Shown piece by piece: positions 1-10,199 of a stretch of DNA of 64,000 bases. The notes beneath the pieces were generated by a model that did not search any database, had not been told where the DNA came from, and was given only the letters and a program-made list of their open reading frames with translations. This DNA is from Rehmannia glutinosa (Eukaryota; Streptophyta; Magnoliopsida; Lamiales; Orobanchaceae). Numbering within the stretch: the stretch's first letter is position 1; each line of letters begins with the position of its first letter. Both the position numbers and the translations under genes were made by a program. The stretch spans positions 7,979,419 to 8,043,418 of the forward strand of contig CM071930.1 of assembly GCA_016081115.2 (NCBI GenBank), written 5' to 3'.

Positions 1-233
1 TAGGAGTGTTTGCAATTACTAAACAAAAGTATTTTTTAGCGTTTGGCTGAAAAAATCGTCATTTAGTGTTAGCGAATGTCAAATTACTTTAAATTACTGA
101 TTTACTTTTGATTTGACAAGACTTCTATAACTTTTCGCTAAACACTATCTAATTTCTAATTTTTCAACTACTTTTACTTCTGTTAACATAAATCATTTTT
201 TTCTAAACCAAATGTTTTTGCGAACACTCTCCT
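1..233. mobile_element. MITE-like foldback, cut by window start
   Basis: The first bases (GGAGTGTTTGCAA) are mirrored near 218-232 (TTGCGAACACTCTCC), so the segment folds back on itself. The left flank is outside the window, so no target duplication can be checked. It is non-coding and the family is unassigned. Confidence 0.45.
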
Positions 234-278
234 TTAATATGTATTTTACCATATAAAATATCAAAAAAAACATACATA

Positions 279-554
279 CCCTACCCCCTTGGCAAAACCG
301 AGCGGTAAAGAGGGATTGACAAGCTCGCGCTGTCTTTCAGTTGCGTGGGTTCGATTCCTAGTTGAAGCAGCCTCGTCACGCTTTTAGTCTGAGGTCAATC
401 TGGTAGGGGATAATTGGGTCCTGGTTCCACCCTAAACGTCCGAGCACATCCCGCGATTCATCTCCAGTTTGGCCTCTAGTGCTGGCAGGTTCAGAATTAG
501 TCGGTGTTGGGCACACCTAATGTCTGGGTTACAAAATAAAATAAAATAAAATAA
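279..554 (+). mobile_element. tRNA-derived SINE, copy 1
   Basis: This has a Pol III-type head with an A-box-like stretch (TGGCAAAACCGAGCGG, near 290) and a B box (GGGTTCGATTCC, near 347). A unique body follows and it ends in a simple AAAAT-type tail. The direct repeat AACATACATA lies on both sides (269-278 and 555-564) and fits a target-primed insertion. The body shares ATCCCGCGATT and GGGGATAATTGG with the copy near 4.7 kb. The layout resembles plant Au-like SINEs. It has no coding capacity. Confidence 0.75.
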
Positions 555-1137
555 AACATACATAACCTGAAAGAGATGAGTGCATATATGCAATGTTTGT
601 TAGTGATTTGTTATATTTGGGCTAGTGACGAGAATAGGAGAAACCAGGGGCGCTCAGTTTGTGAAGGCAGTATTTTTTTCATGGATAGAACAAAAGGGAA
701 TTTCCAAATGTGGGGGGTCCAGAAGTTGCATGGACCAGGGGTATTGTACCATGATGATGCTTGGTGTTTTTCGTTTGATTATATATGTTGGATTGAAAAT
801 GGGTTTGATGGATTCTTGGATATAATTCGGACTTTTCAAATAATTTCTCCTTTTCTTTGTCTGGAAAATTGGAAATGCACCATAGAAATAGTATTTTTAG
901 CCAGGTTCGATTTGGTTACACTTAAATCAAACACAGCGATTACACATCTATCATATAATTGAATTGGTTGGATAATTTGGTTACATGCTTAGGATAGGAA
1001 TTAGGATTTGAACAAAAACTCATGCATATTGAATATATTTATGATACCAGTTATGTCGCCAAAATTTAAAAAAAAAAAAAAAAAATTGGCTCACAATCAC
1101 ACAATTATGCCATGTATTCGTGTTCATATACTAGGAT
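555..1137. other. Gene-free spacer
   Basis: A 128-codon open frame (576-962) lies here, but it has no recognisable motif and biased composition, so I treat it as chance. A poly(A) run lies near 1067-1085. I see no other feature. Confidence 0.5.
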
Positions 1138-2100
1138 GGCCCATTTAGATGGAGGAATTTGAAATTTCAAGGGATTTTAAATGAATGGATTTCAAACTCC
1201 TTGAATTTGAAATCCACATCTTGTTTGGATGATGTGGAATTGAGTAGGGAATTCAAATCCATAGTAAATTTTAATAAAAATTTAAAAACTCTATTCATTT
1301 TCTTAATTGATATTTAATAAATTAAAATAAAAGATATAATTTTATTATTTTATAAATGTGTATAGTGTGTGTGTGCAATGTGTGTAAATATGTATAGTGT
1401 TTGTATGTGTAAATGTGTGCAATGTGTGTTAGTATTTGTAAATGTGTGTAGTGTGTAGGGGTGTAAACAAGTTGAGTCGAGCCGCACATGGTATTGTTCG
1501 AGCTTGTTTGAATTTTAAACGAGCTTCAAAAATTGTGTTTGAGCTTGTTTGATTATTAATCAAATCGAGCTCGAACGAGCTTTGGTCGAGCCGAACACGA
1601 ATCGAGCTTGAGTAACTTGATATTTTTACACATATTTTATTCTTTTTTTACTAATCGAGTCAAGCTCGAGCCGAGGTTTACAGCTTATCAAACGAAAAAA
1701 TGTGTTCAAACTTGTTCGTTATGTTAACGAACCAAGCTCAAACGAGCTTTTAACGATCGATCTCGAATCGAGTATCGAGTAGCTTGGTTCGTCTTTCAGC
1801 CCTTGTAGTGTGTGTGCAATGCATGTTAGTGTGTGTGCAATGCATGTTAGTGTGTGCAATGTGTGTAAATGTGTGCAATGTGTGTAGTGTGTGTAAATTG
1901 CATTTGAGCATAAAGGGCGGGAAAAATAATGGATTTCAAATGACTAGATTTTGAGAGGGATTTAAAATCCTTTGAAAATGAACTAAAATATAAAGATGGA
2001 TTTGAAATCCATTGATGTGAATTTATATGTCAAACAATGGTGTGGATTTAGCTAAGGATTTCAAATCCATCATCCCAAATCCCCCCATCCAAATGCACCC
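1138..2100 (+). mobile_element. Tourist-like MITE, copy A (interrupted)
   Basis: The ends GGCCCATTTAGATGG and CATCCAAATGCACCC are inverted repeats of Tourist (PIF/Harbinger) type. The body carries repeated AAATCCAT/GGATTTGAA words and a TG-rich microsatellite. It is the same family as 2382-3122 in the opposite orientation. It is interrupted by a 349 bp hAT MITE at 1456-1804. Its own 3 bp target duplication is not clear. Confidence 0.7.
1456..1804. mobile_element. hAT-type MITE nested in copy A
   Basis: It begins TAGGGGTGTAAAC and ends with CAGCCCTT. It is filled with repeated cgAGCTcgA-type words and foldback arms. It is flanked by an exact 8 bp duplication, GTAGTGTG (1448-1455 and 1805-1812), the length expected of hAT transposition. 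Non-coding. Confidence 0.75.
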
Positions 2101-2381
2101 TGAGAGTATTTGCAAACACTTCTGCTTTTGGATGAAATGATTTATTGTAGGGGAAGTGACAAGTAGTTGAGAATCGTAAGTTAAGTATTTGCAAATATAT
2201 AGAAGTTGGAAATTGATTAAGTTAAGAGGAGTTTGATGGAAAAGTTGTAATAAAAGTATTTTATTTGTGTGTAGAATTCAAACCAGAATCAAAATCACAA
2301 ATCTAAAAGACACTTATAGCTCCTTCTGTCCAAGATTTTGATTGAATGAACAGAAGCAAAAATGACATTTACAAACACTAA

Positions 2382-3122
2382 GGGTGCATTTGGATGGGGG
2401 GATTTGGGAGGAGGGATTTGAAATCCTTAGCTAAATCCATACCCTTGTTAGGCATATAAATCCAAATCAATGGATTTCCAATCCTCTTTAAGTTTTAGTT
2501 CATTTTCAAAGCATTTCAAATCCATTTCAAAACCTAGTCATTTGAAATTCATTCTTTTTTTTCCCTTTATGCTCAGTTGCATATCCACACACACTTACAC
2601 ACATGCACACATTTACACACACTACACACATTTACACACACTACACACACTGCATACACATTTACACACACTGCACACTTTTACACACAGTACACACATT
2701 TACACACATTACACACACTGCATATATTTACACACACACGCTACACACATTACACACACAACGCACATCTACACACACATTTACACACACCCTCACACAT
2801 ACTCTCCTCACATATGCATACGCATTATCATCACACACATATTCAGACATAATAAAAGTTATATATTTTATATTTTTATTAGTGTATAAAATTATAATTA
2901 TTTACAAAAGAATAAGATTATATCTTTTATTTTTATTTATTAAATATCAATTAAGAAAATAAATAGAGCTTCTAAATTTTTTTATCAAAATTTATGACGG
3001 ATTTGAAATCCATACACAAATTCAAATCATCCAAACAAGAGGTGGATTTCAACTCCAATGGCTTTGAAATCTATTCATTTGAAATCAATTGGAATTTCAA
3101 ATTCCTCCATCTAAATGGGCCC
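2382..3122 (-). mobile_element. Tourist-like MITE, copy B
   Basis: The terminal inverted repeats are GGGTGCATTTGGATGG and CATCTAAATGGGCCC. It is flanked by the 3 bp duplication TAA (2379-2381 and 3123-3125), as expected of PIF/Harbinger elements. It is the reverse complement of the family member at 1138-2100. Its long open frames (2470-2962) are low-complexity His/Thr/Tyr artefacts of an ACAC microsatellite, not genes. Confidence 0.8.
2580..2805. repeat. ACACAC-rich imperfect microsatellite
   Basis: Irregular repeats of CACACATTTACACAC-like units sit inside the Tourist-like MITE copy B. The complementary TG-rich tract occurs in copy A (about 1365-1450 and 1805-1900), so the tract belongs to the element family. 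Confidence 0.8.
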
Positions 3123-3125
3123 TAA

Positions 3126-4132
3126 AACAATTATCATTTCTGTTAAAAGTTGAGAATCGTATTTTTTTAGCGTTTGCAAATAAAACTTGGAAAAGGAAGA
3201 AAAAATCCAAGGGAAATATTCATGATAGTTCAGTTTATTACTCATTGAATGTTACAAATATCTCGTAAAAAAACCAAAAAAAAAAAGAAATTAAATAAAT
3301 AAAACACGAGACACATTTTTAAAGTATAGTCTTAAGTTCTTAACGATCAAAAAGTAGGATGTCTGAGGTTGATTATTGGCATCAACTGGAGAGGACATTA
3401 GGACAAGCATACTGAATGGCTCAGCTATGAAGTCTACACTTCGTTTATTTCTTTGTTCTGGCAAAGAGTACAATAACCATGTGGTCTGCTAACATTTCTG
3501 GATGTGGACTAATAATATAAGCACTATAAGTGATTGAGGAAGTATTGCTTTAGACAGCCAAAGGACACAATTACCCTTGCGGCGTAAAGCGATCGACAAC
3601 TTTAATTTCGGAAGATTGAGTCACTTTTTATATGGACTACGACCCAACACGAACTCGACTTGATAGATGATGACATGGGAATGTGGCTAGCTGTGTGCAC
3701 TTTACGTGGATTGGGGGAAGCCACGTGTAACAAACATCGTACAATAAATTCTTCCTCAAATTGAGGACGTATGACAGAAAGATTAATGTGGCGGTTCGAT
3801 GCACTATTCATGCTACACCAAATATATATACACTTGACAAGCGGATAAATGTCAAGTGTCTCATTCCTAAAAGATGACACTCAAATATATAGTGGGTACT
3901 ATATCAAATGTACTACACCAATTGTAGCATCTGGAAGATCGCAGTTGGATATATAGGTGATCCCATTCCCATAGGTCATTTAGAACTATGATTGGTTTTA
4001 ACTTAGAGGTTTTGTAGTTCGAAGTCTTAATTAGATTCCAAACCACACATATTATGCTTTTGAATTTGAAAATACTGTACTATTGGTATTAGTTATCTTG
4101 CCATCCAAGAGGACTTTTGTTGTTTTCTTTCA
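3126..4132. other. Gene-free spacer
   Basis: Minus-strand frames at 3291-3473 and 3602-3880 are open for 60 and 92 codons. I recognise neither product and see no splice context or homology to support them. The first has a reasonably balanced residue composition and could be a decayed exon, but I cannot show it. Confidence 0.4.
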
Positions 4133-4140
4133 CCAATAAC

Positions 4141-4331
4141 CAATGGCGTGGCGGGACAATATAAGAATTTGACCGGCCGTCTACAAAAGTGGGGTGGGCC
4201 AAATATAAAAAACTTAAAAAATCATATAAATTTTAACTAATATTTTTTTTAAAAATTTGCGTAGTAAAAAACAAATTTTTTAAAAGAGGGGGGGCCGGGC
4301 CCGGGTTGGCCCCCCCTTGGCTACGCCAATG
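4141..4331. mobile_element. hAT-type MITE (CAATGGCG family)
   Basis: It runs from CAATGGCGTGG to CTACGCCAATG and is flanked by the exact 8 bp duplication CCAATAAC (4133-4140 and 4332-4339). It is 191 bp, non-coding, and has a G/C-run-rich right half. Related ends recur at 6311, 33684, 48111 and 61559. Confidence 0.85.
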
Positions 4332-4339
4332 CCAATAAC

Positions 4340-4640
4340 AAAGTATAAATGATAATATTAGCCACGAATAAAAAACTTAGTTACCTACAACGAAAATTAT
4401 AGCTAAGTATATTAAAATAATTGTAAAGTATATGTAAAATCGTTGTAGGTGGAATATTTACCAACGAAATCTAGAATTATTAATAAAGCTACAATTGGCC
4501 GGTATAATTTACGGGAAAAAAAATATATTTTTTATTATGTTGGTAAACACAAATTGGGTGGTGGGGATGGGAATTAAAACACACAGACCACAGTGTGGTG
4601 AAAAGTGTGATAATGGGATAGTGGAAGAGACGAATAAATG
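4340..4640. other. Spacer with CACTA-MITE-like words
   Basis: Words such as TTACCTACAACGAAAATT and AATCTAGAATTATTAATAAA resemble the interior of the CACTA MITE at 17689-17980. The CACTA terminal repeat itself was not found, so this is at most a worn fragment. Confidence 0.3.
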
Positions 4641-4659
4641 TGAATGCCAACTGCCGTTT

Positions 4660-4898
4660 TTCTTATGAACAAACAAGCAATCTGCTCTATTCCCTTGCTT
4701 CGTGGGTTCGATTCCAGGCAGGAGCAGATTTATCTGCTCTTGTCCTGGGTCAATCTGGCAAGGGGATAATTGGACCTGGTCTGACTCTAACCATTCGGGC
4801 ACATCCCGCGATTTATCTGGTGGCAGTTTGCAGGGGCCCGGACTGTCATTCCGGGACTAGTCGGGCGTAAGTTCGGAACCCGGTTATAAAAAAAAAAA
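4660..4898 (+). mobile_element. tRNA-derived SINE, copy 2
   Basis: A B box (GGGTTCGATTCC) lies near 4705. The body shares GGTCAATCTGG, GGGGATAATTGG and ACATCCCGCGATT with the copy at 279-554, and the tail is A-rich. The head upstream of the B box is decayed. A 76-codon plus frame and a 97-codon minus frame overlapping it are not genes. Confidence 0.7.
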
Positions 4899-5134
4899 TA
4901 TATATTTTTTTGCGTTGCGCAATGCACTGGACTACACTGGGAAAAAAAATGCTTTCTAATTATTTACTTGCGTCTCTTTTTGATCCGCACTTTTCCAAAT
5001 AAAATGCTGATTATTGGTTAATCCCAATTATCATGATTTTGTTCATCTTTAGCTCTCAATAGATCCCATCACTTTAATCCACATTCATGTTTAATCTTTA
5101 TTTAATTCAAGATCCGATGCTGATGACGTTTTAA

Positions 5135-5721
5135 GACCATCTCCAGTAGTCTGCACTACTTTGATGCAGAATTTGCACTACTTTAGTGCAAAATCAACAT
5201 TTCACCTCCAGCAGTTTGCACTATTTTCTGCACTAAAAATGGATATTCTTTAAGATTCCTTCTTTTATTTATTTAATATTGAATTTTATTACATTAGAAT
5301 TGATAAAAGTATTACATAAATAATTTTATTTAAATCTAAGCGCAAAATCGTAAATCTAAAATAATTTTATGTTTCAATATTTTGTAATACATTTTATGTA
5401 AGATTTATAATTTTGTGTGTTGTATTTTAAATCTCATAGTATTATTTAAATTACACATCATATTATTTAAAAAAAAATATCACATGTAGTTGAATTAGTT
5501 TTTATATTATTTTCCACTAATTTCAAATTTTGTAACAACACTTTTTTTAAAGAGAATGAAATTCGAAACAAAAAAAAAAGGAAAAATCTGGCGCATGAAT
5601 AGTGCAGCGCCACAAATGGCGCTGCACTGTAGCAATCCTAAAGTAGCGCCTGAAATTGGCGCAGTGTTGGAGCTGGGAATTTGGCGTTAGACGCTAGTTT
5701 AACTCCTTGTTGGAGTTGCTC
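5135..5721. mobile_element. PIF/Harbinger-type MITE
   Basis: The ends GACCATCTCCAG and TGGAGTTGCTC are imperfect inverted repeats. It is flanked by TAA (5132-5134 and 5722-5724), the 3 bp duplication typical of PIF/Harbinger. Near its left end it has several GCACTA-type words. It is 587 bp and non-coding. Confidence 0.7.
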
Positions 5722-5906
5722 TAACAGGACGAATTTGTGTTTTTTAAAACAAAAGTTGCGATAATTAAAGATTGAAAAATTTCATAACACTTCAGACGTC
5801 CCTCACATACGAGTGGTTGGTCAGTAGTAATTTAAATTGTATTTATCAATAACCTAAGCTTTATGGTATATTATTGTCAATTTGGTTCCACAGGATTTAT
5901 TTAAAG

Positions 5907-6219
5907 CAAGGTTGCAGAAGTGTATGTGTCGCATACCACTGCCCGGCGGGTAGCGTCTCGGACGTCTAGGAAAACAACTATTTTTTTTTAATTTTATTTT
6001 ATTATTAGCTAACCTTTTGCTGCCTTGGCGGGGTTGGTCGGCTAGCCCATCTAGGCAAGCACATAGAACCGGTTTTTGGCCTTTTAGCCCGCCTAGGTGA
6101 TCTTCTAGGCCCGATTTTCAACCAAGGTGATCTTTTCCACCATTTTGGCAAAATCGATCGCCTTGGCCAAAGGCCGCTTAGCGCCTAGACGACTGCCTAG
6201 AACGATTTTTATAACACTT
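5907..6219. mobile_element. hAT-like MITE with GCCTAG words
   Basis: A GC-rich island in AT-rich DNA with repeated CGCCTAGG/GCCTAG words. The near-identical 8-mers ATTTAAAG (5899-5906) and ATTAAAAG (6220-6227) flank it, which suggests an aged hAT target duplication. The smaller element at 16449-16633 has similar words. Confidence 0.55.
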
Positions 6220-6310
6220 ATTAAAAGAAATAATTGACGGTTCACTCTTCTTCATCTTCTTTTGCTTTTTCCATTGTAAAATTTTGTTTTATCTTCAATT
6301 TCACCCCTCG

Positions 6311-6482
6311 CAATGGCGTAGATAGGGGGGCCACCCCGGGCACCCCCCCATTTTTTTTAAAAAAAATTACACTATAATGTTTTTAAAAAAATATTAATTA
6401 TAATTTATATGATTTTCGTGTATCAGCCCACCTCAATTTCGTGTATCGGCCCACCCCATATATTTTTCTGGCTCCGCTCTTG
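6311..6482. mobile_element. hAT-type MITE (CAATGGCG family)
   Basis: It runs from CAATGGCGTAGATAGG to GGCTCCGCTCTTG and is flanked by the exact 8 bp duplication ACCCCTCG (6303-6310 and 6483-6490). It is 172 bp, with C and A runs near the left end. Non-coding. Confidence 0.85.
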
Positions 6483-6490
6483 ACCCCTCG

Positions 6491-7519
6491 AAATCATGGA
6501 TGACTTTCTAAGTGTATAAAAAACAGTTATCAATTGTCTAATGAAAACCAACGATTTATGTTTGAAAATAAATATTGCAATTTTTATATATTTAACAATT
6601 ATCAGTGTAATAAAATATGAAATAAAATACAATTTTTAATAGAAGATTCCGTCCGGTGAAAAGCTCACCTCCAAATTTCTCCTTTCAAGAAATAAGTGAA
6701 GAAATTCACGTCACATCAAAAGTGTGAACATCAGTCTATTTCTGTAATAATATATTTTGATACTAGATTGTTGTGAATTATTGATCGTTAATTATTACTT
6801 TATTAATTAAATATAACAATGTATTTGATCATTTTACTAGAACGTTATATTAAACAAAGAAAGACTTTGCGAATAATTAATCATAAAGGTTAAAAGTGGT
6901 CGGTGTTCTATGGAGCATTGAGCTCAGTGCTACAACTTTCCAAACTACTTTTAGTCCCAACTTATGCTTAATTGACCACAAAGTTCATCTGTCCTTTGCG
7001 TCAATTCTGCTAATCAATTGCATTATTGACAACATTAAACTATAGGATTAAGATTAATTAAGTGTAACCGATCAAAAAAAAAAGATTAATTAAGTGTATC
7101 CTCAACTCGGTAAGCACACTTGCTTTCTTGTTGTTTGAACCACTTAAAATTGGGTTAGGCAAGTTTTTGACCAAGGTTTATGTGCATGATCAATACATGC
7201 CAAACTTATCCTATTTCTAGTTAAAATAGGTTAGGATTCAATTTTACAAAATATGCCCAAAGATCTATACTTATTTTGAGTAATAGTAGAGTTGGATTTG
7301 AAAAAAATAATATAATAGAGCTACAATAAGGTGGTCGGAAAGGTAGAAGGCTTTAGAAGGATTTTTTGTCTTTGGTTGACTCAACCTAATATGTAGGTGG
7401 GGTTTAGGTACGAGGAAATTGCGGTAGGAAAGTAGAAGTAGGCTTCCATAGTCAAAAATGGAGGCATTTGGCATTCTTATTTATTTGTGTTTTAACAAGG
7501 TCGAAAGTTAGATTTACTT
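6491..7519. other. Gene-free spacer
   Basis: AT-rich DNA. A minus-strand 67-codon frame at 7271-7474 has no recognisable feature. No transposon ends were identified. Confidence 0.5.
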
Positions 7520-7524
7520 CCTAA

Positions 7525-7819
7525 TGTTATAAATTATTACTACGATATGATAAGATTACTCATGCGGTTTTTCGGAGAAGGATGATAGATGGCAAATTGT
7601 ATATGTTAATGATATGATAGAATTGTAATTAATAGAAGATAAAGTAAATAAAGCAAGTAATGATTTGTTGGCTATAGAAACAGTGTCCTTTCATTTCATT
7701 GAATCAAGGTATTTATACACATAAAATGGAATCTTGCATGTGCAAGTAATAATCACAAGATTTAGTACTATTGGACTTGTGAGTGCTAAAGTTCATACAA
7801 AGACAAATTAGTCATAACA
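7525..7819 (-). repeat. 3' LTR of copia element 1
   Basis: 295 bp, TGTTAT...ATAACA. It lacks an 8 bp segment (GATTAATA-like, after TTACTCA) that the 5' LTR has. The polypurine tract adjoins its internal side. Confidence 0.93.
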
Positions 7820-8083
7820 CTCCCCCTTGGACGTAGCACTATAGTAAGTTGGATGAATATGCCTCATTAAAAACCTCAAGCCGGAAAACCCTGTGGGAAA
7901 AATCGGACATAAGGGAAAAAGAGTACATTCTCAAATCCAGTCCTTGTGCATAAGTTGCCTCGTTAAAAACCTTAAGCTGGAAAAACCCAATGGGATAAAA
8001 ACCAGACACAAGGGAAAAAGAGTACAGCGCACAATATATTTGCTCCCCCTGAAATGAAGAATATTAGCTGCATAATTGATCCA

Positions 8084-9565
8084 TCAATCTTGCTTCGTAT
8101 GGACTCTCCTCATTCCGATGCTGTAAACCAACTTTTCAAATGTAGACGTTGGTAAGGATTTTGTAAACAAATCGGCAAGATTGTGACATGAGCGAATCAT
8201 TTGAATATCTATCTCTCCATTTTTCTGGAGTTCATGTGTGTGGAAAAACTTTGGTGAAATATGCTTGGTCCGATCACCTTTTATGTAACCACCTCTCATT
8301 TGTGCTATACATGCCGCATTATCCTCATAAATAATAGCAGGAGTGTCTGTAACTGGTTTCAGTTGACAAGCGTTTCGTATATGAGTTATAACTGATCTTA
8401 ACCAAACACATTCTTTACCAGCTTCGTGAAGAGCAATAATTTCAGAATGATTGGACGAAGTAGCAACTAATGTTTGTTTGGTAGATCTCCATGATATAGC
8501 TGTATCATTATAGCAAAATACATAACCAGATTGAGATCGAGCTTTGTGCGGATCAGATCTATACCCAGCATCAGCATAACCCACTAACCCAAAATTAGTG
8601 GATTTCTTGGAGTAGTACAATCCCAAATCTATAGTACCACTGAGATATCGAAAGATGTGTTTAATACCATTCCAGCGTCTTCGAGTTGGCTCGGAGCTAT
8701 ATCGCGCAAGTAGATTGACAGCAAAACAAATATCAGGTCGAGTACATTGTGCCAGATACATTAATGCTCCAATAGCATTAAGGTAAGGCACTTCAGGACC
8801 CAAAGTCTCTTCACCAGATTCTTTTGGTCGAAATGGATCTTTCTCGGGATCTAAAATACGCACAACCATAGGAGTACTCAAGGGATGAGCCTTGTCCATA
8901 TTAAATTGTTTGAGAATCCGTTTAGTGTAAGCAGATTGGTGGACAAGTATCCCATTATCTTTATGCTCTAATTCAAGACCAAGACAAAGTTTAGTTTTTC
9001 CAAGGTCTTTCACCTCAAACTCTTTCGTGCTTTTCAATGGATGTCCATTAGTATGTTCAACAATCCTACGCATCATAGTTATTCCTGGGTGTTCTAGGCG
9101 ATCATGCCATAACCCAAATATATCAGGATTCACCAGCTTCCAAGGCATGGTGGCATAGGATTCAAAAGCTTTAATTTGGACACAATACAATCCAGAAGCT
9201 GTTGCTTCAAATTTCTCATGGGCAATTGTTTTTCCCATTTTATAGGATGTGATACATAGACACTCTTTATTATTTTCATTTAGTGTCTCCAAGTGATAGC
9301 CATTATCACGCACATCCTTAAAACTTAGTAGATTTCTTTTTGATCTACTAGATAACAATGCATTCTCAATATTCAATATTGTACCATTAAAGCAACACCA
9401 CAACAGTTGCATTCCCGAGCCATCAATAATCTCAACGGGACGAGATATAGTTGTAACTTGTGCCTTGCACAATTTCACACTTGAGAAATATAGTTTATTT
9501 CTTAATATTGAGTGCGTTGTTGCACTATCAAGTAGACAATAGTCTTTTTTTTCGGTGTTTTCCAT
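8084..9565 (-). pseudogene. Copia pol: protease + GAG-pre-integrase fused to RT tail + RNase H
   Basis: A 493-residue uninterrupted frame. The order is: a copia protease-type motif DSATTH (residues 13-18; the usual G is replaced), a GAG-pre-integrase stretch with LWHDRLEHPG (152-161), then at about residue 178 an abrupt switch to the segment that normally follows the reverse transcriptase YVDD motif (EFEVKDLG, 182-189). The RT tail and a full RNase H region with YADAGY, SEIIALHEAGKE and EDNAACIAQ follow. The integrase DDE core and the RT palm are missing. The join near 9031 keeps the frame, so one in-frame deletion explains it. Whether any product is made is unknown; without integrase and RT active site it could not mobilise the element. 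The ATG lies just before the protease region, which fits a pol expressed as its own ORF. Confidence 0.88.
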
Positions 9566-9682
9566 GTGTACCTGGTATAATTATTATCGAATTAATATTA
9601 TACGATAAAAACATTTATGCATAACAAAAATTTAAATAAAGTATTTTATTCGATAACATAGTCATACATAATCATCTAATTA

Positions 9683-9844
9683 TTACAGCATGCTAAGATA
9701 AATTGCTATGGCTAACAGAGGAAGAATTAAGACAAGAAGATCAATAAAAATCCAAAATTCTCCTAGTGTATATTCTTCAACAAAAAGCAGGATTGTGTAT
9801 ATGAAGACCAATGTAATGATAAATACTAACATAAAGTTAACCAT
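9683..9844 (-). CDS. Small two-helix membrane protein ORF inside copia element 1
   Basis: A 53-codon ORF from ATG at 9844 to TAA at 9683, on the same strand as the retrotransposon, between gag and pol. It encodes two strongly hydrophobic stretches (about residues 3-22 and 30-52) separated by a short acidic loop, EEYTLGEF, which predicts a small hairpin membrane protein. The start context is ATGG. A TATAAATA box lies about 77 bp upstream, and the intervening leader is rich in C, T and A, like plant 5' UTRs. I do not recognise the protein. It could be a captured host microprotein, a family-specific accessory ORF, or chance. A hydrophobic frame behind a plausible promoter and leader argues mildly against chance. 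Function unknown. Confidence 0.45.
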   Translation of the reverse strand: MVNFMLVFIITLVFIYTILLFVEEYTLGEFWIFIDLLVLILPLLAIAIYLSML

Positions 9845-9920
9845 TTTTGGAATGTGAGAAATGAGGAGTTTTTAGAAAAATGAGAGAATATGTGTGAATT
9901 TGTTGAATGAAATGTTGGTA

Positions 9921-9928
9921 TATTTATA
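9921..9928 (-). promoter_or_regulatory. TATA box upstream of the small membrane ORF
   Basis: The minus strand reads TATAAATA here, 77 bp before the ATG at 9844. A start about 30 bp downstream would give a leader near 50 nt. Just upstream (about 9948-9974) are two AACGGCTAT words; one reads TCCAACGGCTA, a match to the M-phase activator (MSA) consensus. This is motif-level evidence only. Confidence 0.45.
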
Positions 9929-10199
9929 GATAAAAGTTACTGTTCATAGCCGTTTATTATAGCCGTTGGAGGGGAAAAATTAATGTGAAAATTTTGAATG
10001 TAAAATTTGTGAATAGTTTGGTAGAAATTTACTTGATATTTCATGATCGAAAATATTAAACACAAACAAATTTATTATTTCATAGTAAAGCATAAAACCG
10101 GGAATATATCATCCGGAACAAGTACAAACATGGTACAACAAACTTAGTCTCGTGAATATATCATTCGAGAAAATAACATACAAACATTGAGTTTATTTT

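Noticed and set aside
340..365. tRNA gene
   Set aside because: A- and B-box-like words occur, but no cloverleaf forms and the sequence continues as a SINE body with a simple-repeat tail.
576..962. 128-codon open frame
   Set aside because: No family resemblance, odd Trp/Cys-rich composition, no splice or promoter context; probably chance.
2470..2962. Three long overlapping frames rich in His, Thr and Tyr
   Set aside because: They translate an ACACAC microsatellite within a MITE in all three forward frames; no coding constraint.
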